Shown here: positions 18,935 to 27,983 of the stretch, one piece after another | Numbering within the stretch: position 1 is the stretch's first letter | How the letters are laid out: the number at the start of each line of letters is the position of its first letter | Origin: Nostoc sp. 106C | GTDB lineage: Bacteria; Cyanobacteriota; Cyanobacteriia; Cyanobacteriales; Nostocaceae | Direction of reading: 5' to 3' | NCBI RefSeq assembly: GCF_002154725.1 | Contig: NZ_MTAW01000114.1 | Coordinates: 62,001 to 126,000, forward strand | DNA length: 64,000 nucleotides | Position numbers and translations under genes: made by a program | The notes under the pieces: model-generated | What the model saw: only the letters and a program-made list of their open reading frames with translations | Told to the model about the DNA's origin: nothing | The model's database searches: none

Positions 18935-20110
18935 CTAAGGAGTATTAGGAATTAATCTACCACAGGGATAAGTAGCTGATTGCTGGGATGCACTGTCTGC
19001 AACAGCCGCGGGTATTTGATCTGATGGTTGTGCTTTAGCTGCTAGATAGTCTTTGCGCAATGTCTCGAGAATTGCTTCTCGTCTGTCGTACAGCCGCTTC
19101 AAAGGACGAGGCTGGCATTGCTTGAGGACGTATGCTGTTACCAGTGGTAAAGCGATCGTGCTGTCGGTATAACAAACAATCGTACTGGGTAATTCTTCTG
19201 GATCAATCTTACCCCAACTCACAGCTTCCGAAGGTGTCGCCCCAGACAAACCACCTGTATCAGGACGTGCATCGGTAAACTGGACAAAGTAATCGTGTCC
19301 TCGTTCTTCTAGCCCTAGTACTTCGTGAATTTGCGGTTGGGTTTGGAGCAAAAAGTTTTTGGGGCTACCGCCGCCAATAATCACAGCTGCACTTTTACCT
19401 GCTCCTTCCCGTGCATTGTAGGCGATCGCAGCTGTTTCATTTACGTCAATTGATGGATCTAAAATTAACTGCGAACCTTCTAATGCCAAGGCTGCGACGT
19501 TCATCCCAATAGAACTATCTCCAGGTGAAGACGTATAAATCGGTACGCCATACTCATAAGCTGTTGCTAACAAGCAGGAGTTTTTCACACCCACTTGCTT
19601 TTCGATTTCCCAAACATACTTTCCTAGCAAATGATGGAATTCAGCAGTTCCCATCCGCTTTTGGAAAGGTTCAGCTTGCAGTATCTTGCGGATAAAGGCA
19701 TCAGTTTCTAGCAGCACATCGTAGCCGAAAATAATGTCATAAATGCGGATAGTTCCTTGTTGGCGTAGCTTGACATCATCCAAAAAAGGATTACCCGCGA
19801 AGAGTTCAAAACCCAAACCGTAGTGCATATCGTGGTAAAGATTTGCACCAGTGCTAATCATCCAGTCAATAAAGCCATTGCGAATCAAAGGTGCAAGGGC
19901 GGAAACCCCAAAGCCGGCTGGTGTCATCGCACCGGAAAGGCTAACACCTACCGTTACACTGTCCGTTAGCACATCGCGACTCAGCAATTGACAAATTTCC
20001 CGTAACCGCGCCGAGTTGTAAGCGGTGAAGTAATTATCAATCAAATCAACCACTCCAATATCTGCTGACATCGGTGTAGGCGAAATTTTTTGACCCAGCT
20101 GTTTTGACAT
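18935..20110 (-). CDS. speY: Deoxyhypusine synthase family protein, probable homospermidine synthase
   Basis: A 391-residue protein of the deoxyhypusine synthase fold. Bacteria lack eIF5A. Bacterial members (SpeY) use the same chemistry, NAD-dependent transfer of the aminobutyl group of spermidine to putrescine, to make homospermidine; that is family knowledge. Supporting segments are [13 protein letters not shown] near the N-terminus, the [11 protein letters not shown] loop, and [12 protein letters not shown] with the position of the catalytic Lys. The [21 protein letters not shown] segment is the late conserved block. The C-terminal ~40 residues are a variable tail. It lies 42 bp downstream of the macrodomain gene on the same strand, so they are probably cotranscribed. 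Confidence 0.8.
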   Translation of the reverse strand: MSKQLGQKISPTPMSADIGVVDLIDNYFTAYNSARLREICQLLSRDVLTDSVTVGVSLSGAMTPAGFGVSALAPLIRNGFIDWMISTGANLYHDMHYGLGFELFAGNPFLDDVKLRQQGTIRIYDIIFGYDVLLETDAFIRKILQAEPFQKRMGTAEFHHLLGKYVWEIEKQVGVKNSCLLATAYEYGVPIYTSSPGDSSIGMNVAALALEGSQLILDPSIDVNETAAIAYNAREGAGKSAAVIIGGGSPKNFLLQTQPQIHEVLGLEERGHDYFVQFTDARPDTGGLSGATPSEAVSWGKIDPEELPSTIVCYTDSTIALPLVTAYVLKQCQPRPLKRLYDRREAILETLRKDYLAAKAQPSDQIPAAVADSASQQSATYPCGRLIPNTP

Positions 20111-20152
20111 TTTGAGAATCCCGAAAAGTAAACGCGCCGAATCTAATGTTAT

Positions 20153-21100
20153 CTAGCTTTCTGCTAATTCTTGTACAACCTTGAGATAGCAATCGTAGGC
20201 ACTTTGCCCAAAACACACAAAAATTACTTGTTCTGGGGACTTATGGCTGTGTAAAAACTTGTTAACTTCTGCGATCGCAATTCTGCTAGCGCGTTCTAAT
20301 GGAAACCCATAAACACCTGTGCTAATCGCTGGGAAAGCAATACTTTTAATTTGATATTGTTCAGCCAAGGCCAAACTGTTGCGATAACATCGAGCTAACA
20401 TCTCGTCTTCACCTTGATTGCCACCGTACCAAATCGGCCCGACAGTGTGAATTACCCATTTTGCTGGGAGTTTGTAACCTTTGGTGATTTTTGCTTCCCC
20501 AGTAGGACAACCATGTAACTGGCGACATTCTGCCAACAATTCAGGCCCAGCTGCACGATGAATTGTACCATCAACACCGCCACCACCAAGTAGAGAATTT
20601 TTAGCAGCATTGACAATCGCATCTACTTGTAGCTGAGTAATATCACCTTGAAAAACTGATGTTTGCTTGATCATCTTTGGTCTGCCATTGTTGTGAGCGT
20701 TTTCTACAATCAAAGCTGCATGGATTGCTTGCAGTCTGTTGAATATTGCCAGAAAGTGTCCATTTTCAATCATCCCAGCTAAATGACCACTACAAAAGCG
20801 CTCTTTACGAAGGTGTGTTGTAAACAATTTCTGCAATGTAGAAATGTCTGCTAAAGTTAATAATTCTGGATCTGTAACAAAACGATGAGCTTCATTCTGC
20901 CAAGCTGGCCAATCAAAGTCAATGACAAAATTTTCTTGGTAAACAGATGTAATGAAGCTGTCAAATTCTTTAGAATAACAATAAGGATTTAAAGTCAAAG
21001 GTTCAATTTGTATGTTATATAACTTTGCTTCTTTATCCGAAAATAAGGTTAAAAAAGCTAAAATGATTTCAATATTTTTCAGTGTAATTGTAGTGGACAT
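20153..21100 (-). CDS. DUF6508-macrodomain fusion, predicted ADP-ribose/O-acetyl-ADP-ribose hydrolase
   Basis: A 315-residue two-domain protein. Residues ~1-135 look like DUF6508 ([20 protein letters not shown]-type helix, [22 protein letters not shown]). Residues ~145-315 are a complete macrodomain: [53 protein letters not shown] and [14 protein letters not shown], which are the ADP-ribose-binding and catalytic loops of the MacroD/YmdB type. Macrodomains of this type remove ADP-ribose from acidic residues or deacetylate O-acetyl-ADP-ribose. The function of DUF6508 is unknown. ATG start; it precedes the homospermidine synthase-like gene. Confidence 0.82.
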   Translation of the reverse strand: MSTTITLKNIEIILAFLTLFSDKEAKLYNIQIEPLTLNPYCYSKEFDSFITSVYQENFVIDFDWPAWQNEAHRFVTDPELLTLADISTLQKLFTTHLRKERFCSGHLAGMIENGHFLAIFNRLQAIHAALIVENAHNNGRPKMIKQTSVFQGDITQLQVDAIVNAAKNSLLGGGGVDGTIHRAAGPELLAECRQLHGCPTGEAKITKGYKLPAKWVIHTVGPIWYGGNQGEDEMLARCYRNSLALAEQYQIKSIAFPAISTGVYGFPLERASRIAIAEVNKFLHSHKSPEQVIFVCFGQSAYDCYLKVVQELAES

Positions 21101-21182
21101 CTAGAAAATACAAGTTAAGTAAAATTGGATAAAGAACAAAATTTTACTTTATTCTAAGTAGCTATCATGAATTGCGTTCATC

Positions 21183-21213
21183 AGGAAGGATGAAATAAAA
21201 TTTAATCCTTCCT
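21183..21213. terminator. Inverted repeat between divergent genes
   Basis: AGGAAGGAT (21183-21191) pairs with ATCCTTCCT (21205-21213). It lies in the 171-bp gap between the divergent macrodomain and cobO genes, so an operator-like or decayed-repeat role is as plausible as termination. Confidence 0.3.
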
Positions 21214-21271
21214 TGTGCCATCTGCCTCCTGCCTTTATTAACATTATTGCCAGTATTGTCAAATAAAATTA

Positions 21272-21949
21272 ATGAAAAACGATACCCCACAACAATTAGA
21301 TTCAGACCAAGAGATTGCACGTGTAATTGACGAAGTCATGTCCTCATCTTTAAGCAATGAACAGTATCGCCAAAAGATGCAGCGACGTAAAGAAGTACAG
21401 GAAAAGCGCATAGCACAAGCTGTACCTGAAAAAGGATTAATTATTGTAAATACTGGTAATGGTAAAGGTAAAACAACAGCAGCCTTGGGGATGGTGATGC
21501 GATCGCTTGGTCACGGATATAAAGTGGCGATCGTCCAATTTATCAAAGGAGCCTGGGAACCTTCAGAAAAAAGGGTGTTCAGTAATTGGCAAGACCAGTT
21601 AGAATTTCATGCGATGGGCGAAGGCTTTACATGGGAAACTCAAGATCGCGATCGCGATTTAGATAAAGCTCAAGCCGCCTGGGATAAATCATTAGAATAT
21701 ATCCGTAACCCAGAATTTAGATTAGTCTTATTAGATGAAATTAATATTGCGCTGAAAATGGCTTACTTACAAGTTGACCAAGTGTTAGCGGGTTTAGCCG
21801 AAAAACCTGCTGAGACTCACGTTATTCTTACAGGTCGAGGCGCACCAGCCGCGTTAATCGAGCGAGCTGACCTAGTAACAGAAATGACCCTCGTTAAGCA
21901 TCCCTTCCGCGATCAAGGCGTGAAAGCTCAACCAGGAATTGAGTATTAA
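21272..21949 (+). CDS. cobO: Cob(I)yrinic acid a,c-diamide adenosyltransferase (CobO/BtuR type)
   Basis: A 225-residue P-loop ATP:corrinoid adenosyltransferase. It attaches the 5'-deoxyadenosyl group to cobalt during (pseudo)cobalamin synthesis or salvage. Visible are the N-terminal helical extension (residues 1-50, including YRQKMQRRKEVQEKR), Walker A-like NTGNGKGKTTAALG, the VAIVQFIKGAW strand, FTWETQDRDRD and LVLLDEINIAL, and the C-terminal TGRGAPAALIERADLVTEM. All are diagnostic for the CobO family, as is the length. No other cobalamin gene is nearby. ATG start. Confidence 0.95.
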   Translation: MKNDTPQQLDSDQEIARVIDEVMSSSLSNEQYRQKMQRRKEVQEKRIAQAVPEKGLIIVNTGNGKGKTTAALGMVMRSLGHGYKVAIVQFIKGAWEPSEKRVFSNWQDQLEFHAMGEGFTWETQDRDRDLDKAQAAWDKSLEYIRNPEFRLVLLDEINIALKMAYLQVDQVLAGLAEKPAETHVILTGRGAPAALIERADLVTEMTLVKHPFRDQGVKAQPGIEY

Positions 21950-22117
21950 AAAATTCGTCATTAACTATTGTAGGGTGGGTATAGCCCACCATGTGGGGTT
22001 CTGGTGTTTTTAAAAAATCAAATAGCAACCCTGCATAACCCATTTTTAATTACGATCGTGTCTTGCACTGCTTACAGTAAGGCTAACATTTTCATCAGTG
22101 CGCTGCGGCATTGTCAA
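21950..22117. other. Short spacer with stem-loop after cobO
   Basis: Around 21971-21991 GGTGGG and CCCACC can pair around TATAG, right after cobO. This GTGGG..CCCAC motif is a common dispersed repeat in cyanobacteria and could also end cobO transcription. No T-tract follows. Confidence 0.4.
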
Positions 22118-22720
22118 TTAATGCATAATATCATCGAGTTTAAATTGTAAATTGGGGAATAGATAAGAAGAAATAGTATCTCCTAAACGATATTGTTGCT
22201 GCTGGTACACACCGTTAACTAATTGACAGATGGTGAAGGTAGGTTGTTTTGGATTACCAATAAATTGCCAACCGCCCAAACCACGAAAGTCCACAATCCA
22301 ATACTCTGGAATGTTAAGAAAAGCATATTCTTCAACTTTTCTGGCATAATCATCTTGCCAATTAGTGCTGACAACTTCAGCAACAAGTTTGATTGTACTA
22401 CCGTTACAAATAATAGGTTCTTTTTGCCAGAGTGGTTCTTTACTAAGTTCTGCTTTATCTAAAACAATTACATCAGGACGTAACGCTGTGGCTTCAGCAG
22501 CATGTGGTTTTATCAGACAAGTTTTTGGAACTAACCAGTTGAAATTAGAACTAAAAATTTCGACATAGATTCTACCAGCTATGCTACCTGCAACAGCTTC
22601 GTGAGGACCAGTAGGTTCCATGTCTCTTAGCTCTCCATCAATTAATTCGTAGCGTGTATTGTCACCATATTGGGCGATAAATTCCTCAAAAGTAAATACT
22701 TTAGGTGGGGTGTAGGTCAT
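22118..22720 (-). CDS. Uma2 family (DUF820) putative PD-(D/E)XK endonuclease
   Basis: A 200-residue protein of the Uma2/DUF820 group, hugely expanded in cyanobacteria. It has the N-terminal FTFEEFIAQYGDNTRYELIDGEL block, a central ALRPDVIVLDK strand and KLVAEVVSTNWQDDYARKVEEYAFLNIPEYWIVDF, giving the D...ExV-type nuclease-like core. The biological role of these proteins is not established. I start at the ATG at 22718-22720 (MTYTPPKVFTF), the conserved N-terminus. The upstream 23 codons of the open frame read through a GC-rich palindromic repeat and are unlikely to be translated. Confidence 0.85.
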   Translation of the reverse strand: MTYTPPKVFTFEEFIAQYGDNTRYELIDGELRDMEPTGPHEAVAGSIAGRIYVEIFSSNFNWLVPKTCLIKPHAAEATALRPDVIVLDKAELSKEPLWQKEPIICNGSTIKLVAEVVSTNWQDDYARKVEEYAFLNIPEYWIVDFRGLGGWQFIGNPKQPTFTICQLVNGVYQQQQYRLGDTISSYLFPNLQFKLDDIMH

Positions 22721-22926
22721 AGGTCTTGTTTGGACTAGACGTAGCCTTATTGTAGCGAAGGCACTTCGACGGTATAGACTTTGCCGCAAACAACTAGAAG
22801 CGATCGCATAATCTTAAGCACCCTACGATCAGCACTAAAATCTTTGCTATGTTCAGTAAGAATGACCTTATACCTTAATTTCAAAATCTTAAAAATAACC
22901 AGCAGTACCACAAACGTTGAAATCAT

Positions 22927-22961
22927 AAATTAGGAATTATGAAAAACGTAATTCCTAATTT
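22927..22961 (-). terminator. 13-bp perfect stem-loop downstream of the 22984-23745 gene
   Basis: AAATTAGGAATTA (22927-22939) pairs exactly with TAATTCCTAATTT (22949-22961) around a 9-nt loop. It lies just past the stop of the minus-strand gene to its right, so it is a likely terminator, though A/T-rich. Confidence 0.5.
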
Positions 22962-22983
22962 ATAATTTGTAATTGATCATTCA

Positions 22984-23745
22984 TTATTTAACTAGTTTGC
23001 GGTATTCGCTGGCAGCAGGTTGATTGCACATCTGCAAAATGCGTTTGTCATTACTACTAATAGACTTTAGCTGATGATAATCTTGCAGTGCGACTGAGTA
23101 AGCATAGGTACTTAACTCATCATCATTAATGCTAGGTATGCTATTAGCTGTCGCAACCTGATTTGAGCTACTTTCATCTGGCGAAGCATTAACAGTCATC
23201 GCCAACTCTCCTGAGCGGTCAACTGTGCCCTGAAAACAACTAAACTCAGAATTGGGCATATACATTGCACCCTTCACCTGAGCTTGACGCTTCTCAAATA
23301 CGATATACCCTTGCCCAATTTGATTTGGTGTTGGCGATTGACCATACAGATACACGCCATCTTGTTGGGGGAGATTATTAATCGGCACATTTCCCGCTTC
23401 TATAGCAGATTTTTCAGTTCTGCTCACCATTACTGTAGTTGCGGGTGCTGTTTTTAAGCCTTTCGCTGAACTTTTAGAAACGGTAGCTGACTTAGCAAGT
23501 TGTCTGTGTTGCCCATTCTCGTTATTATTTTGAGTTGCGGAAGCCGTCAAACCTTCATTTCTTTGCGCTCTAACTTCTCTTAGCTTTGATAAAACATGAG
23601 CAGAACTATTTTGAGAATCTATTTTGATTTGATTACTCAGTACAGGTTTAGTCTGTTCACCCAAAACACCAAGGGTAATCATTAAAGCAACAGTGGGAAT
23701 TGTCACCCGACGAGAGGAAAAGAACTCATAAATGTTATTAAGCAC
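22984..23745 (-). CDS. Conserved secreted or membrane-anchored protein of unknown function
   Basis: A 253-residue protein with one hydrophobic segment near the N-terminus (about residues 15-30), consistent with a signal anchor. A long Ser/Thr/Gln/Asn-rich linker follows (about 40-130), then a compact C-terminal domain: GVYLYGQSPTPNQIGQGYIVFEKRQAQVKG and FSCFQGTVDRSGEL, ending in a helix with Cys. The GQGYIVFE/VKGA...FSCFQG pattern recurs in cyanobacterial hypothetical proteins, but I know no function. Monocistronic. Confidence 0.65.
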   Translation of the reverse strand: MLNNIYEFFSSRRVTIPTVALMITLGVLGEQTKPVLSNQIKIDSQNSSAHVLSKLREVRAQRNEGLTASATQNNNENGQHRQLAKSATVSKSSAKGLKTAPATTVMVSRTEKSAIEAGNVPINNLPQQDGVYLYGQSPTPNQIGQGYIVFEKRQAQVKGAMYMPNSEFSCFQGTVDRSGELAMTVNASPDESSSNQVATANSIPSINDDELSTYAYSVALQDYHQLKSISSNDKRILQMCNQPAASEYRKLVK

Positions 23746-24499
23746 CCGCTTTCTCCTGTTAAAAAACTAACTACTCTCTTAGCACCTTACTTAAAATTAA
23801 CTAAGTACTTGTAATGCAAGGCTCCCTCAAAGGTTTGATTTATATTGTCCGGGAAATAAAATTCCACAAACTGAAATTTTTATGTACTTTGCGATCGCAA
23901 ACTTACATTACCGCCCTCAAGCCATCCGCTGCTTCACCCTACAGAGTCACCTGATCGGGTGATGTAATCGGCAAGAATAAAAAATTGTTTTTACTTTTTA
24001 ATTTAAAAAAATATTGACATTTATCCAGAAACATCTAACTTTTGTCCTATATCTTTAGTAACGGTATAGGCAACTACAAAAGGATCTTCCTCTATTACGG
24101 ATTATGTCTGAAGATTTTTCCCGCAGCGATTAGTTGAGGGGTAGGCATTACTCAGGAAAGCTGATGCAATAAAAATTTGAGGTATTGGTGGGCAATCAAT
24201 GCCCACCCGACGAGCTGTAATTTAGTCAACATACCCCACAGTTGTAGTACAGATTAGACCTCTTGCAAAAATATATTTTTGCAAGAGGGGGGAAAGGGAA
24301 AAGGTTAAAGGGAAAGGGTTTTGAGTTCCTTTCCCTTTAACCTTTTCCCCTTTCCCTTTTACCGAATTCTGCAAGAAGTCTATTGATTATCGACTAGTAC
24401 AACGTGAGTACAAGATCTTTGCGGTTAGCAAAAAAAGTACAATTGTCTGAAATCACCCTGCTATTACTTTGCTTTCAGAGGAGAACGGCTGCGATTTGG
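23746..24499. other. Intergenic region with one inverted-repeat element
   Basis: About 750 bp between two minus-strand genes with no credible ORF. It contains the palindrome-rich element at 24255-24382. Elsewhere there is a GGTGGGCAATCAATGCCCACC-type hairpin at about 24188-24208 and no other recognisable signal. Confidence 0.6.
24255..24382. mobile_element. Small palindromic MITE-like element flanked by TA
   Basis: The outer inverted repeats TAGACCTCTTGCA (24255-24267) and TGCAAGAAGTCTA (24370-24382) match at 12 of 13 positions and are bounded by TA. Inside are a perfect 30-nt palindrome (24259-24288, 15-bp arms around CAAAAATATATTTTTG) and a perfect 22-bp stem (24296-24317 with 24328-24349, 10-nt loop) of GGGAAAAGGTTAAAGG type. 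No coding capacity. It is likely a non-autonomous transposon derivative of an IS with a TA target. Confidence 0.65.
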
Positions 24500-25549
24500 T
24501 TAACTGAACTGTATAGTTTTAACAAAATCTAAAATCTTTTCTTTGATATTTTTGGCTTCTTCTTCCACCCCAGCGGGAGTTTCGCCGTTAAAAAAGCTGC
24601 GCTGATAACTAACTATATATAAAAAATCAGCCTTAATAAAGACAAGTAACCCTCGGTACGCATCTAATCTTGTGGCAGAACCGTTATTTTCTTGCTTGGA
24701 AATTGTTGACCCTTGTGGCATATCAACTAACACATAGTAAGCCCCTGCTAATGTGGCTTCCAAATATTCTGCATACTTTATCTGAGCATTTGGTACATTG
24801 GCAGAAATCGCCTGAGGTACATACCTGTCTACTAAAATCGATTGCAGATATTCTTCCTGTCCCAAAGATTCTATTTCTTCTTCATGTTCTGGAGGAATAG
24901 GATAATAATCAATCCTGATTAAAGTGCCAAAATCATCAGAAAAGCCGACTACTCCTTCCTGGCTCTGAATTCTACCCCCTTGCTCTGAGTTAACAGGAAT
25001 TGGCACTGTAAAATTTCCTAAAGGCGATTCGTATGCTTCATCGCCATAGTCTTCCGCTAACGTGATTTCAACTTCGTCATCTGTGAATTCTAGATTTTCT
25101 GCTTCTTCAAAAGCAGCAATTACTTCTTGGATAATTTCTTCTGCTTCCTCATCTTCCAAATCTAGGGCTTGTTGTAACTCTTTGAGATAAGACTGCTTTT
25201 CTTTAGGAATAACCAATTCTTCGTCTATAAGTACGATCGCACCCGCCGCAAAAGCATCTAACACTATGTCATCCGAAAGGGCTGCACTGGCGGTATTAAA
25301 CAAAGCGCCGAGTCCTTTCTCTTCTGCAATCTCTAAGAGTCTTTGAACCATATCTGTGATTTCTGCTTCTGAGTATTCCTCAAATACCTCAAAATCCCAG
25401 AGAACAGTGGCTAAAGCTTCTGCATCTATTTCTTCTATCGAAGAATCAGTGATCGCGGTGATGACTGCGATCGCTGCTACTCCTTCTTCTGGACTCAATG
25501 ATTCTTCTGTAGTCTGTTTTGAATCAAAAATCTTATCATACTTAGTCAT
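24500..25549 (-). CDS. TerB-like domain protein with C-terminal unknown domain
   Basis: A 349-residue acidic soluble protein. The N-terminal ~140 residues (LSPEEGVAAIAVITAITDSS, IDAEALATVLWDFEVFEEYSE, ALSDDIVLDAFAAGAIVLIDEEL) look like a TerB/tellurite-resistance-type helical domain. A very acidic hinge follows (EDEEAEEIIQE). The C-terminal ~160 residues (YESPLGNFTVPIPVNSEQGG to DFVKTIQFS) form a beta-rich domain of unknown function. I use the ATG at 25547-25549 because GAGGT lies 8 nt upstream; the upstream open frame adds a hydrophobic stretch lacking such a site. It lies 109 bp downstream of the hydrolase gene on the same strand. Confidence 0.65.
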   Translation of the reverse strand: MTKYDKIFDSKQTTEESLSPEEGVAAIAVITAITDSSIEEIDAEALATVLWDFEVFEEYSEAEITDMVQRLLEIAEEKGLGALFNTASAALSDDIVLDAFAAGAIVLIDEELVIPKEKQSYLKELQQALDLEDEEAEEIIQEVIAAFEEAENLEFTDDEVEITLAEDYGDEAYESPLGNFTVPIPVNSEQGGRIQSQEGVVGFSDDFGTLIRIDYYPIPPEHEEEIESLGQEEYLQSILVDRYVPQAISANVPNAQIKYAEYLEATLAGAYYVLVDMPQGSTISKQENNGSATRLDAYRGLLVFIKADFLYIVSYQRSFFNGETPAGVEEEAKNIKEKILDFVKTIQFS

Positions 25550-25658
25550 TATCGCTACCTCAAAAAAATACCTTTCTAGTAATAACTGATTAAAACTGAC
25601 AATGGTTAGTTTAGCAATGTAGCGAATCTGTGCCACAACAGATTCGCCATAAGATCAT

Positions 25659-26894
25659 CTAATTTTGCTGTTGCCTTGAAACATAAAGGAAGTGATTGGC
25701 AATACTTTCATAGAACTTCATATCAGTCCAGTAACTTAGATGTCCTCCAGTTCCCCAAGTAGTTTGAGATGTCATTTCCTCATTCTTGAGGTTGTCGTAG
25801 TAATCTAGGTTACCGCTAATTGGATCTAGTAAGTGGTAATAATTGACCCAAAAAATTTGCTCAAGTTGGCAAACTACAGGAGTTTTGGATAAGTAAGGAA
25901 TTTTCCTAATCAATTCTGGTTTCACACGGAAGGAGTTAAGCTGTTCGATAATCCGTCGTCGAATATACTGTTGTTCCTGTGCCACATTTCGGAAGAAAAA
26001 GGCGATTTTATCTAGTGGTGAACCAAAGGTAATGAGTCCTTTGAGTTTATCGATACCCATACTTTTGCCCAAATCTGGAGAAAGGCTGGACTCAATACAC
26101 AGAAGATTTAATGTATCGTAGGCAATACAACTACCTAAAGAATGTCCAGCAATGATGACTTGGTCGTAATTAGCTTGCTGATCTTGCAGAATTTCTTGGA
26201 GTAATGTTAAGCATTCTGAAATCACCTGTTGGCGAATTTTTTGATAAGGTGATTTGGGATCAGTTTTGGTGTAAATAGCAACATCACCGACAAAATTAAT
26301 TAAAGGTGGAGTGATCAACGTTTTACTAAGTTTCCACGCTGATTGCAGATAACGTCCCTTGAGAAACGGGCCTGCAAATAATAGAACTAACAAAAGTCCC
26401 AATCGCAATACAGGGTATATAAAGTTAAATATACGCAGGAATATAGTGAGCGATCGCAAGCGAAATCTAAAGAAACCTTTGCGATTTTGGTTCTCCAAAA
26501 GCTCATCTAATAAGTCTTTGTTCTGTGGGCGGTTGTAAAACTCAATTGTGCCATCAAGTGTCTGCTCTGCCCATTGCAATATTTCAGGCACAGTAATTTT
26601 ATTTTCTGTATCAGGTGCCCAATAATATTCGTGAACGTCAATTAATCCTTCTTGTTGATTGTCTGTTGGAGTTAATCTGACATAGCTTTCCGTCCACCCA
26701 CTACCATTTGAAAATTTACGCCTAGCAATGTGGTGTTCTAGATCGGTTGGTAATTTCTGCTCTTCAAAGTATTTAAGCAAGTTCTGAGCAAAATAGTCTA
26801 CAGTTTCATAAGGATTTTGTTCACCGATTCCGTGGATCAGTAAAAAAGCTGTGCGACCTTGAGGAAACCTCGCATTAATTGGTGTCTCAGTCAT
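25659..26894 (-). CDS. Membrane-associated alpha/beta-hydrolase (lipase-like) of unknown substrate
   Basis: A 411-residue protein. The N-terminus AFLLIHGIGEQNPYETVDYF has the HGxG oxyanion motif of lipases. The nucleophile elbow GHSLG lies in VIIAGHSLGSCIAYDTLN in the middle, and a late His is plausible in GTGGHLSYW. Between them is a hydrophobic stretch with RLGLLLVLLFAGPFL (about 160-180) that could anchor the protein in a membrane. These features indicate a serine hydrolase; the substrate is unknown. ATG start. Possibly cotranscribed with the TerB-like gene. Confidence 0.7.
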   Translation of the reverse strand: MTETPINARFPQGRTAFLLIHGIGEQNPYETVDYFAQNLLKYFEEQKLPTDLEHHIARRKFSNGSGWTESYVRLTPTDNQQEGLIDVHEYYWAPDTENKITVPEILQWAEQTLDGTIEFYNRPQNKDLLDELLENQNRKGFFRFRLRSLTIFLRIFNFIYPVLRLGLLLVLLFAGPFLKGRYLQSAWKLSKTLITPPLINFVGDVAIYTKTDPKSPYQKIRQQVISECLTLLQEILQDQQANYDQVIIAGHSLGSCIAYDTLNLLCIESSLSPDLGKSMGIDKLKGLITFGSPLDKIAFFFRNVAQEQQYIRRRIIEQLNSFRVKPELIRKIPYLSKTPVVCQLEQIFWVNYYHLLDPISGNLDYYDNLKNEEMTSQTTWGTGGHLSYWTDMKFYESIANHFLYVSRQQQN

Positions 26895-27152
26895 ATGTTT
26901 ACCACTTTTATAGGAATTATTTTGCTCTTATAGCCGTTTGTAGTGGAGTGAAAAATGACAGCCTTAACGAAAAAATTGCCAATTTAGTCGTGCATCCACC
27001 CTCACTACTACTTTTTTTCAGTTTTTAGCAGAAATACAGCTGCTATTTATAGTGTCACGAGCTTGCAGCCAAATTCCTCATACCTGTTAACAAGTTTATA
27101 TTTCATCATCTGTTTGTAAGCATTTCCAGGGTTTTCGGCATATCATCTATAG

Positions 27153-27371
27153 TTCAGCACCGATGAAGACTGGCGCAATCGAGAAAAGTGGCCTTACTAC
27201 GAAGTAGCAGTCAATCAAGAGATTCAACGTACCACTATCCCAACCGCTCCTTGGACAATCGTTGCTGCTAATGACAAATACTATGCCAGAGTCAAGGTGA
27301 TTGAAACAGTTGTTGATGCAATTCAGGCTGAAATCAAACGACGTAAGAAAGGGAATCGTTTAATTTTTTAA
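27153..27371 (+). pseudogene. Remnant of a PPK2-family polyphosphate kinase (C-terminal 72 codons)
   Basis: The + frame from 27153 reads FSTDEDWRNREKWPYYEVAV, then RTTIPTAPWTIVAANDKYYARVKVIETVVDAI, and ends KRRKKGNRLIF with TAA at 27369-27371. The DWRNREKW, APWTIVxANDKxYARVxVxETV combination is the conserved C-terminal part of PPK2 polyphosphate:AMP/ADP phosphotransferases. An in-frame TAG at 27150-27152 lies immediately upstream, no start codon is present, and no Walker motifs precede it, so this is a decayed fragment. The junction near 27150 may mark a deletion. Confidence 0.8.
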
Positions 27372-27548
27372 TGCGACTTTGGGTAAATTTTGGTTTGAAA
27401 CGCAGAGGTACACAAAGAATTTCTAAAATAAAGCGATCGCACCTCTGACATTGACTTATTAATTTTAACTAGTATAAATGTGATTTTCCTATCAAAAATC
27501 AGCAATAGAAAGAACTCGTATTTTATTGCTGAAAAAACGACCTACTCA

Positions 27549-27842
27549 TTTTCTAATGGGTGCATCCCAGTTTTTATTTCGCAACGAGAGTATAACTGTC
27601 ATTACGTAAAGCCTTCTCCTAGCAAAGACGCTGCGCGTAGCGTCTCGTAGAGAGGAGGTACGATGTAGGCGGAGCCTTCCCGTTCGACGAAGTCGTTCCC
27701 GAAGAGTAGGGTAGCAATCGCATAGATTTGTTCGTAGTGCGAGATTTGCGATTGCTTCACTGCACTTCGTTTCGTACCCTGCGGGAAGGCGTTCCGCCAA
27801 CGCAATGACGTTGTAAAAAAGTGGGATGCTCCCTTTTCTAAT
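27549..27842 (-). mobile_element. MITE-like element, 276 bp, family A copy 2 (inverted), with 9-bp TSD
   Basis: The element proper is 27558-27833, in the opposite orientation to the copy at 15282-15477. It starts GGGTGCATCCCAGTTTTTAT and ends with the reverse complement of GGGAGCATCCCACTTTTTT. TTTTCTAAT lies exactly at both sides (27549-27557, 27834-27842), a perfect 9-bp duplication. The outer ~50 bp at one end match copy 1 closely (CTGTCATT-CGTAAAGCCT). The extra 80 bp inside are GC-rich palindromic pieces, apparently nested repeats. No coding capacity. Confidence 0.85.
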
Positions 27843-27983
27843 TTTCTTTCCTTTTTGCCTGTGCCTTACCTCTACGAGTAAGTTCACGAATCACATAGGA
27901 GAAACTAAATTTATCTACAAACCTCTTCTTTTCTGTCCTCTGCCATCTGCTTTTTCATAACAACAATTTTTAATGCCGACCTG

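Noticed and set aside
27546-27887. 113- and 67-residue minus-strand ORFs
   Set aside because: They lie inside the MITE-like element and its flank; Arg-rich composition comes from palindromic GC-rich repeats.
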